A stretch of DNA of 19,556 nt. It comes from Deltaproteobacteria bacterium. GTDB lineage: Bacteria; Desulfobacterota; Syntrophia; Syntrophales; UBA2210. Numbering within the stretch: position 1 is the stretch's first letter; every line of letters begins with the position of its first letter. The DNA is taken from NCBI GenBank assembly GCA_019313735.1, contig JAFDAR010000002.1:1-19556 (forward strand), in the 5' to 3' direction. The notes under the pieces are model-generated. The model worked only from the letters and a program-made list of their open reading frames with translations. It was not told the DNA's origin and did not search any database. The position numbers and the translations under genes were made by a program. Shown one piece after another: positions 13,651 to 19,556 of the stretch.

Positions 13651-14510
13651 TGCCTAAGAAAAACGCATTGGGAAAAGGGCTGGGTGCCATATTCCCTGAC
13701 CTTATGGATGACCCCGCTGACAAACCAACCTTTGCAGTGTGCGGAATTGAGGAATTATCGCCAAACAGATTCCAGCCCAGGAAGATATTTGACGGAAAAG
13801 AACAAAGAAATCTTGCGGCATCCATCAGAAAAAACGGTATATTGCAACCGATTGTTGTGAGAAAGTCTGAATCGGGCTATGAAATTATCGCCGGGGAACG
13901 CAGATGGAGAGCCGCTCAGACCGCAGGATTAATGAATGTGCCGATCACTATCAGGCATAATGCAAAAGATGTCGACGTGGCGGAGCTGTCTCTCGTGGAA
14001 AATATACAGCGCGAGGAACTGAACCCCATAGAAGAATCGGAGGCATACCAGACTCTCACGAAAAATTTTCGCCTCTCCCAAGACGAAATATCATCTCGGG
14101 TGGGTAAGGACCGGTCAACCATAGCAAATTCCCTTCGCCTGCTTAATCTTCCGGGAGAGGCAAAGAACGCCCTGATAAAAAAAGATATTTCTGCTGGACA
14201 TGCGAGAGCCATCCTGTCGGTTAATTCGCGGGAGAAGCAGATCGCTCTGTTAGTGGAAATCATAAAGAAAAAACTCAGCGTCAGGGAAACTGAAAAACTG
14301 GCAAAATCCCTTGATACTCACCTCAAAAAGAAAAAAAAGGTGGAAAAAGATACATACATTACAGACCTCGAGAATAAGATATCTGAAAGATTGATGGCAA
14401 AGACAGGCATAAAACAATTGCGTAATGGTGGTGTTATAGAAATTAGATTCTCATCCTCAGATGATCTGGATAGATTGGCGGATATTATCATGAGTGGAGA
14501 TGATAAGTAA
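13647..14510 (+). CDS. parB: Chromosome partitioning protein ParB (Spo0J)
   Basis: A 287-residue CTP-dependent DNA clamp that loads at parS and spreads over nearby DNA. The N-terminal KKNALGKGLGAIFPDL (4-19) is the typical ParA-interacting start. The ParB/Srx domain follows, with NRFQPRKIFD, QPIVVRK and GERRWRAAQTAGLMNVP (the CTP-binding arginine motif). Next come LVENIQREELNPIEESEAYQ and the helix-turn-helix LSQDEISSRVGKDRSTIANSLRLL, then a Lys-rich linker and a C-terminal dimerisation domain. GGAAGG precedes two in-frame ATGs (13647 and 13650); I use the first, which overlaps the parA stop. parS in the PHP gene is its likely target. Confidence 0.95.
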   Translation: MMPKKNALGKGLGAIFPDLMDDPADKPTFAVCGIEELSPNRFQPRKIFDGKEQRNLAASIRKNGILQPIVVRKSESGYEIIAGERRWRAAQTAGLMNVPITIRHNAKDVDVAELSLVENIQREELNPIEESEAYQTLTKNFRLSQDEISSRVGKDRSTIANSLRLLNLPGEAKNALIKKDISAGHARAILSVNSREKQIALLVEIIKKKLSVRETEKLAKSLDTHLKKKKKVEKDTYITDLENKISERLMAKTGIKQLRNGGVIEIRFSSSDDLDRLADIIMSGDDK

Positions 14511-14556
14511 GATGTTTCTTACTATAAAAAGGCATTCTGTCTGTATGCTTTAAAAC

Positions 14557-14588
14557 CTATCAACACCTGTTGATAACATTGTTAATAA
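14557..14588. promoter_or_regulatory. DnaA-box-like cluster upstream of dnaA
   Basis: TATCAACACCTGTTGATA (14558-14575) is a perfect 8-base inverted repeat around CC. Its right half gives TGTTGATAA (14568-14576), 8/9 to the DnaA box TGTGGATAA. Its left half gives CTATCAACA (14557-14565), 7/9 to TTATCCACA. TGTTAATAA follows at 14580-14588 (7/9). Such a cluster directly before dnaA fits DnaA autoregulation or one half of a bipartite origin. I see no clear -35/-10 pair in the 80-odd bases before dnaA. Confidence 0.6.
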
Positions 14589-14600
14589 AGGTTGGTAATA

Positions 14601-15923
14601 TTGGAATCGTTTTGGACCGAATGTGTTAAAATAATTAAAGAAAGAGTTAGTCAGCAGAACTTTGAAACCTGGATAAAACCTATCAGGATTGTTTCGCTGG
14701 AAGATAGTAATATTCTTCTGGGTGTGCCTAATAAGTTTTTTAAGGACTGGCTTGTCGAAAATTATATTGACATTATCAGCAACTCTCTTTCATCTGTGTC
14801 TGGTATCGGTGTAGATATAAAATTTATTGTAAATAAGCCGGAGGAAACCGATATATTGCGTGATATGAGCGCAAAAACCACTATAAAAAGCAAGCCGATG
14901 CGATTGCACTCATCTCTTAATCTCAACTACAGCTTTGAAAGATTTGTTGTAGGATCATCCAATCAGTTTGCTCATGCGGCAGCCCTTTCTGTAGCGGAAC
15001 AGCCGGGACATAATTACAACCCCCTGTTTATTTACGGCGGTGTCGGTCTGGGAAAAACACACCTGCTAAATGCTATCGGTATTCATACTGCTTCTCTGTA
15101 TCCACAAAAGAATGTCCTCTATGTATCAGCGGAGGAATTTATGAATGAACTGATATATTCTATCAGATATGATAAAATGTCTAATTTCAGGGAAAAATAT
15201 AGAAAGATAGATTCTCTTCTTATTGATGATATTCAGTTTATAGCAGGTAAGGAAAGAACTCAGGAAGAGTTTTTTCACACCTTCAACACCCTTCACGATT
15301 CAAGAAAACAGATAGTTGTTACGAGTGATAAATTTCCAAAAGAAATACAGAACCTCGAGGGACGACTACGATCAAGGTTTGAGTGGGGTTTAATAGCTGA
15401 TATTCAAGCCCCGGATGTAGAAACGAGAATAGCAATTATAGAAAGGAAGGCACAGGAAAACAGTATTAATGTGTCAAACGATATTATACGTTATATAGCC
15501 TTCGTTGCGGACTCAAATATAAGAGAATTGGAGGGTATATTAACAAGAATAGCCGCGTATTCTTCCCTTACTGGAAAGGAAATAACAATAGACACAGTAA
15601 AAGATGTTATAAAGAACTTACTCAACCACACAGTAAAGACAGAAATAACAATAGATGAAATAATAAAAGCTGTCGCAAAAAAATTGAATCTTAGGGTAGG
15701 AGATATAAAATCTCGAAAGAAGAATAAGAATATTGTACTTTCACGTCAGATTGCAATGTATCTTTCAAGAAAGCTGACCAACAACTCCTTTCCGGATATC
15801 GGTGATAAGGTTGGAAAAAGGGATCACTCAACCGTTATTTATTCAATTAATAAGATAAAAAAGATGATGGAAAAAGATTATGAAATAAAAAAATTAATGG
15901 AAGAGATAGAAGGGATTTTGTAA
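14601..15923 (+). CDS. dnaA: Chromosomal replication initiator DnaA
   Basis: The AAA+ initiator that binds DnaA boxes and melts oriC. Domain I is at the N-terminus (FWTECVKIIKERVSQQNFETWIKPI, key residues W5, Q18, F21, W24, P27), with a short linker domain II up to about 105. Domain III has YSFERFVVGSSNQFAHAA, Walker A GGVGLGKTHLLNAIG (146-160) and Walker B LLIDDIQFIAGKE. Domain IV has the recognition signature IGDKVGKRDHSTV near the end. The length of about 440 is normal with a short domain II. No ATG fits. TTG at 14601 is preferred because AAAGG lies nine bases before it; TTG at 14592 is too close to that site. Domain III-IV codons are visibly more A+T-rich than the genes left of parB. Confidence 0.97.
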   Translation: MESFWTECVKIIKERVSQQNFETWIKPIRIVSLEDSNILLGVPNKFFKDWLVENYIDIISNSLSSVSGIGVDIKFIVNKPEETDILRDMSAKTTIKSKPMRLHSSLNLNYSFERFVVGSSNQFAHAAALSVAEQPGHNYNPLFIYGGVGLGKTHLLNAIGIHTASLYPQKNVLYVSAEEFMNELIYSIRYDKMSNFREKYRKIDSLLIDDIQFIAGKERTQEEFFHTFNTLHDSRKQIVVTSDKFPKEIQNLEGRLRSRFEWGLIADIQAPDVETRIAIIERKAQENSINVSNDIIRYIAFVADSNIRELEGILTRIAAYSSLTGKEITIDTVKDVIKNLLNHTVKTEITIDEIIKAVAKKLNLRVGDIKSRKKNKNIVLSRQIAMYLSRKLTNNSFPDIGDKVGKRDHSTVIYSINKIKKMMEKDYEIKKLMEEIEGIL

Positions 15924-16071
15924 ACTTATTTTCAACCTTTCATCAAGTGTGATTTAAGAAGATATAGTTCAAAAATTATTAAGGTTAGATATATTTTATT
16001 AACAAATTAACAGTTCCTACTACTACTACTAATTTTTTAAATTAATAAATCTTTAAGGAATAGGTGAAAAA
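15924..16071. other. oriC: Probable replication origin (oriC) in the dnaA-dnaN gap
   Basis: The 148-base gap is strikingly A+T-rich. Its right half has, in order, a degenerate DnaA box TTATTAACA (15996-16004, 7/9), AATTAACAGTTC, five CTA triplets (16017-16031) and an almost pure A/T stretch (16031-16050). This order (box, trio, A+T-rich unwinding element, running from dnaA towards dnaN) matches the basal unwinding system described for Bacillus subtilis. No exact consensus DnaA box lies in the gap, so the box set is weak. Final assignment needs skew analysis or binding data. Confidence 0.65.
16017..16031. repeat. Five tandem CTA triplets, DnaA-trio-like element
   Basis: CTACTACTACTACTA reads on the other strand as five 3'-GAT-5' triplets, the DnaA-trio unit on which DnaA forms a filament on single-stranded DNA. 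The A+T-rich stretch AATTTTTTAAATTAATAA follows at once. Confidence 0.7.
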
Positions 16072-17181
16072 ATGAATTTTTCAATTGAAAGAAATATATT
16101 TTTAGAGGGTATTCAAAAAACCCTGGGAGTGGTGGAGAAGAAAACAACTTTGTCGATTCTTAATAATATCTTAATCGAAGCTAAATCAGAACAGATCAGG
16201 ATAGTCGCCACTGATAGGGAAATAAGTTTAATTTCGTATTATGATGCGAAAATAACAATTCCAGGAAAAATTACTGTTCCCGCCAGGATGTTATTTGAAA
16301 TGGTAAGAGAGATAGAAGGGGATATTATAGGCTTTAAGGTGATGGAAAATAAATGGGTTAATGTGACATGTGGCAAGGTGATATATAAGATACCTGGTAT
16401 ATCTGCTGATGATTTTCCGGAGGTTTTGGATGTAGAAAATATCGAATTCATGAGGATGAAATGTGATGTATTGAAAAATATAATAGAAAAGACATTTTTT
16501 GCAATTTCCACTGATGAAATGAGACCGAACCTGAATGGGGTCTTTTTAAAAGTAATAGATGGAAAGGTTACAGTAGTTACCACTGATGGACATAGATTGT
16601 CACTTGTTAATGTACCCTTAGAGAGTGATAAAGGTGATAATATTGAGGGGATAATAATACCGAGAAAAGGAGTATCTGAGGTTAGAAAACTTGTGGAAAA
16701 TGGTGACTGTGTTGATATTTATGTACTTGACAGCGTATGTGTGGTCAGGAAGGAAAACACCACCTTACGAGTAAGTCTTATTGATGCGGACTATCCTGAT
16801 TATACAAGGGTGATACCCGAAGAGGAAGGTGTGAAAATACAACTGGACAAAAATCAGATACTCCATTCTCTTAGAAGAATGAGCGTAATGTCTACTGAAA
16901 GGTTTAGTGGAGTAAAAATAGATGTCCATGATCAAAGAATGGTGTTGACTTCCACCAACCCGGATATTGGTGAGGCAAAAGACGAGATAGATGTGTCGTA
17001 TAATGGAGACCCGTTGGAGGCAGGTTATAATGTGAGGTATTTGATAGATGCCATAGATCCTGTTGATGGGAACATAGTGTCTTTTGAAATGAGAAGTGGT
17101 GGTGGCCCGGGGGTTATAGAGTCTGTAGATAGCAGGAATTACATGTGTATAATAATGCCTGTAAAATTAAGAAAGGATTAG
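16072..17181 (+). CDS. dnaN: DNA polymerase III beta sliding clamp
   Basis: The ring-shaped processivity clamp that ties the replicative polymerase and repair proteins to DNA. The 369-residue length and three repeated clamp domains of about 120 residues fit. Matching stretches are FLEGIQKTLGVVEKKTTLSILNNILIEA in domain 1 (key residues L10, G12, K17, V20, T24, I27, L28), NLNGVFLKV and VTTDGHRLSL in domain 2, and the C-terminal YMCIIMPVKLRKD with the usual Met-Pro-Val/Met ending that lines the peptide-binding pocket. AAGGA and GGTGA precede the ATG at good spacing. It follows the probable origin and is 11 bases before gyrB. recF, which commonly sits between dnaN and gyrB, is absent. Confidence 0.97.
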   Translation: MNFSIERNIFLEGIQKTLGVVEKKTTLSILNNILIEAKSEQIRIVATDREISLISYYDAKITIPGKITVPARMLFEMVREIEGDIIGFKVMENKWVNVTCGKVIYKIPGISADDFPEVLDVENIEFMRMKCDVLKNIIEKTFFAISTDEMRPNLNGVFLKVIDGKVTVVTTDGHRLSLVNVPLESDKGDNIEGIIIPRKGVSEVRKLVENGDCVDIYVLDSVCVVRKENTTLRVSLIDADYPDYTRVIPEEEGVKIQLDKNQILHSLRRMSVMSTERFSGVKIDVHDQRMVLTSTNPDIGEAKDEIDVSYNGDPLEAGYNVRYLIDAIDPVDGNIVSFEMRSGGGPGVIESVDSRNYMCIIMPVKLRKD

Positions 17182-17192
17182 AAAAAATAATA

Positions 17193-19502
17193 GTGGAAAC
17201 ATCATACAGTGCGGATAGTATAAAGGTTTTAGGTGGACTTGAAGCTGTCAGGAAGAGGCCTGCCATGTATATAGGCAGCACCAGCAGGGAGGGGCTTCAT
17301 CACTTGGTATATGAAGTTGTGGATAATAGTGTGGATGAAGCGTCTGCGGGGTATTGTGATGCCATAAATGTCAAGATAAGGGTGGATAACAGTGTCACTG
17401 TGGAAGATAACGGAAGGGGCATCCCTGTGGGTATGCACAAGACGGAAAAGGTGTCTGCGGTAGAGGTTGTGCTTACAAAGCTTCATGCGGGGGGGAAATT
17501 TGACAATGACAGTTATAAGATATCGGGTGGACTTCATGGAGTGGGTGTTTCTGTGGTCAATGCCCTCTCTGAATATCTTGATCTGGAGGTGAGAAGAGAA
17601 GGCAAGGTGTACCGGCAGTCTTATCAAAGAGGAATTCCCGTTCATCCCCTTGAAGAGGTTGGTAAGACAAAGAGAAATGGAACAAAAATAACCTTTATGC
17701 CGGATTCAGAAATATTTAAAGAGCTTGATTTCAGCTTCGATGTTCTTTCAAACAGACTCAGAGAGCTTGCCTTCCTGAATAGAGGAATCAGAATAGTTGT
17801 TGATGATGAAAGAACAGATAAGAAAAATGAATTTTTCTACAAAGGGGGGATAGTTTCGTTCGTTGAGTACATAAACAGAAATAAAAAAGTTCTCCACAAC
17901 AAGCCTATATATATCAGCGGGGAAAAGGAGGACTGTTCTGTGGAATTAGCCCTGCAATATAATGAGGGTTACATGGAAAATATTTTTTCGTATGCGAACA
18001 GTATAAATACCACAGAAGGCGGAACACACCTTATAGGTTTCAGATCCGCCCTTACAAGGGTGATAAATAACTATCTTGCAAACAGCGGTATCGCAAAAAA
18101 TGGAAAAACATCCTTGAAGGGAGAAGATGTCAGAGAAGGTCTGGGTTGTGTGATAAGTGTTAAGATAAAACAACCTCAATTTGAAGGACAGACAAAGACC
18201 AAGCTTGGTAATAGCGAAGTAAAAGGTCTGGTAGAAGCGGTAGTATATGACAAGCTTGGAACCTACTTTGAAGAAAACCCCGCTATAGCAAAACAGATAG
18301 TATCCAAGTCAATTGATGCGTCACGGGCACGGGATGCCGCGAGAAAGGCCCGGGAACTGACACGGAGAAAAAGCGCGCTTGAAGTTACCTCGCTACCGGG
18401 GAAATTGGCGGATTGTCAGGAGAAAGACCCGGCAAGGAGTGAAGTGTATATTGTTGAGGGAGATTCAGCGGGTGGCTCTGCTAAACAGGGGAGAGATCGA
18501 AAAAACCAGGCCATCCTGCCCCTGCGGGGGAAAGTGTTGAATGTGGAAAAGGCACGGCTTGATAAGATGCTCAACAATAACGAGATCAAGGTTATTATTA
18601 CCGCCCTGGGTGCCGGTATTGGGGAGGAAGATTATAATATTGGCAAACTTCGTTATCACAAGGTTATCATCATGACAGATGCGGATGTTGATGGTGCCCA
18701 TATCAGGACCCTGCTTTTAACGTTCTTTTTCCGGCATATGCGTGAGATGGTTGAAAGGGGGTTTTTATATATCGCTCAACCTCCACTGTTCAGGGTAATG
18801 GAGAAAAAAAAGGAGTGGTATATAAGTAGTGAAGAGGAGATGAATGATTATATTTTGGAAAATGGGGTGGAAAAGGTTCAAAGCGGCAAAGATGAAGAGG
18901 TTATCCGGCTACTGGCTGGAGACCCGGCATTTTCCAGAAGCGATTTTATGGACGCTAATATGCTTTCCAGAACAGGCAAAAGGACAAGCAACGCAGTTGG
19001 GAAAAGAGTTGTTTCATACTGGACAGAAGAAGATGAGGAACATGGTGGATATAAGTTATTTTTCAGTATGAAAAGGGCGGGTCAGGATCATACAACCTGG
19101 ATAGATAAGGATATCTTTAATATGCCGAAATTTGCCGAGGCCAAGGTTCATATCAGTCAGATAAGCCCTCTCGGGGAAGCTCCCTATACAGTAGTGGAAA
19201 AAGGCGCTGATGGTGAAAAAAACAATAAGCTGGTTGAGAACATGAGATCGCTGATAGATTACATAATTCAAACAGGACAAAAAGGGGTGTCCATACAGCG
19301 CTACAAAGGGCTGGGAGAAATGAACCCGGAGCAGCTTTGGGAGACCACGATGGACCCCGAGAAGAGGACTCTTCTCCAGGTTAAGGTGGAAGACGCCGTG
19401 GCCGCTGATGAGATATTTACGACGCTGATGGGAGACCAGGTTGAGCCCCGCAAGAACTTTATATTTGAGAATGCACTTAATGTTTCAAACCTGGACGTAT
19501 AA
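17193..19502 (+). CDS. gyrB: DNA gyrase subunit B
   Basis: The ATPase subunit of DNA gyrase, which adds negative supercoils with GyrA. The GHKL ATPase domain shows Glu41 and Asn45 (YEVVDNSVDEA), DNGRGIPVGMH and GGLHGVGVSVVNALS. The transducer follows, then the TOPRIM domain with EGDSAGGSAKQGRDRKNQ, PLRGKVLNVEKA and the metal motif DADVDGAHIRTLL. The tail is QRYKGLGEMNPEQLWETTMDPE. About 130 residues inserted between the TOPRIM metal motif and the tail make it about 769 residues, like E. coli rather than Bacillus. The start is GTG at 17193, matching the family N-terminus; an in-frame ATG at 17145 would lie inside dnaN. The nearest Shine-Dalgarno (AAAGGA) is about 15 bases away, so coupling to dnaN is likely. 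Confidence 0.97.
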   Translation: METSYSADSIKVLGGLEAVRKRPAMYIGSTSREGLHHLVYEVVDNSVDEASAGYCDAINVKIRVDNSVTVEDNGRGIPVGMHKTEKVSAVEVVLTKLHAGGKFDNDSYKISGGLHGVGVSVVNALSEYLDLEVRREGKVYRQSYQRGIPVHPLEEVGKTKRNGTKITFMPDSEIFKELDFSFDVLSNRLRELAFLNRGIRIVVDDERTDKKNEFFYKGGIVSFVEYINRNKKVLHNKPIYISGEKEDCSVELALQYNEGYMENIFSYANSINTTEGGTHLIGFRSALTRVINNYLANSGIAKNGKTSLKGEDVREGLGCVISVKIKQPQFEGQTKTKLGNSEVKGLVEAVVYDKLGTYFEENPAIAKQIVSKSIDASRARDAARKARELTRRKSALEVTSLPGKLADCQEKDPARSEVYIVEGDSAGGSAKQGRDRKNQAILPLRGKVLNVEKARLDKMLNNNEIKVIITALGAGIGEEDYNIGKLRYHKVIIMTDADVDGAHIRTLLLTFFFRHMREMVERGFLYIAQPPLFRVMEKKKEWYISSEEEMNDYILENGVEKVQSGKDEEVIRLLAGDPAFSRSDFMDANMLSRTGKRTSNAVGKRVVSYWTEEDEEHGGYKLFFSMKRAGQDHTTWIDKDIFNMPKFAEAKVHISQISPLGEAPYTVVEKGADGEKNNKLVENMRSLIDYIIQTGQKGVSIQRYKGLGEMNPEQLWETTMDPEKRTLLQVKVEDAVAADEIFTTLMGDQVEPRKNFIFENALNVSNLDV
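17318..17326. other. Consensus DnaA-box sequence within gyrB
   Basis: TGTGGATAA matches the DnaA-box consensus exactly but is made by codons of the conserved Val-Val-Asp-Asn motif of GyrB, so codon constraint explains it. A near match (GGTGGATAA) follows about 60 bases later. I regard function as unlikely. Confidence 0.15.
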
Positions 19503-19556
19503 TCCTGGGGATAATTAACAGGATTTCAGCCAATAAAGCACACACCTTGATTAGAT
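19503..19556. other. Short unassigned end of the window after gyrB
   Basis: These 54 bases after the gyrB stop hold no hairpin terminator, Shine-Dalgarno or start that I can support. gyrA often follows gyrB, but nothing here shows it. Confidence 0.3.

Noticed and set aside
17145..17192. ATG start for gyrB inside the end of dnaN
   Set aside because: The first 16 residues do not resemble GyrB and are an out-of-frame reading of dnaN codons; GTG at 17193 fits the family.

Overview
The window is the replication-origin region of a Gram-negative bacterium, with 18 protein genes and almost no spare DNA. The gene set suggests a Desulfobacterota ('deltaproteobacterial') lineage or a near relative. The reasons are an LPS heptose epimerase (HldD), a periplasmic Do-type protease, a long Gram-negative-style GyrB with the extra TOPRIM-region insert, a type I-alpha-like glutamine synthetase, and a CBS / ECF-S / DUF1893 / YjbQ gene set. 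The lineage is inferred from gene content only. I see no tRNA, rRNA, CRISPR array, insertion sequence or prophage gene.

Layout. (1) 1-209 is a leader with three TTGACA hexamers before an ABC-F ATPase gene (210-2165). (2) 2166-2420 is an intergenic region with a GC-rich hairpin and a separated inverted repeat. (3) 2421-4326 is a tight four-gene + strand operon: CBS-pair protein, ECF-transporter-S-like membrane protein, DUF1893 protein and YjbQ-family protein. (4) 4331-10982 is a minus-strand run, read from high to low coordinates: glnA, hldD, FAH-family hydrolase, Do-type protease, HhH-GPD DNA glycosylase, PHP-domain phosphoesterase. trmJ (11144-11887, minus) lies just upstream of it. (5) 12056-19502 is the + strand origin block: rsmG, parA, parB, dnaA, dnaN, gyrB.

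The most informative non-coding signals concern chromosome replication and segregation. The dnaA-dnaN gap holds five tandem CTA triplets followed directly by A+T-rich DNA, with a degenerate DnaA box just before them. This is the architecture of a DnaA-trio / unwinding element, so I call it the probable oriC. The parB-dnaA gap holds a perfect inverted repeat made of two DnaA-box-like sequences. A near-perfect parS site (TGTTTCACGTGAAACT) lies inside the coding sequence of the PHP gene at 5010-5025, about 8.6 kb from parB and about 9.6 kb from dnaA. Together parA, parB, parS, dnaA and the origin form a complete origin-replication/segregation module.

The accessory finding most worth following is the CBS / ECF-S / DUF1893 / YjbQ operon. 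It looks like a vitamin- or cofactor-related unit, but its substrate cannot be read from sequence. Its YjbQ protein lacks a histidine that the family usually conserves. Other oddities are a glycosylase that lacks both the lyase lysine and the fourth iron-sulfur cysteine, a glnA promoter that creates a false upstream TTG start, and two intergenic palindromes that look like dispersed genome repeats.
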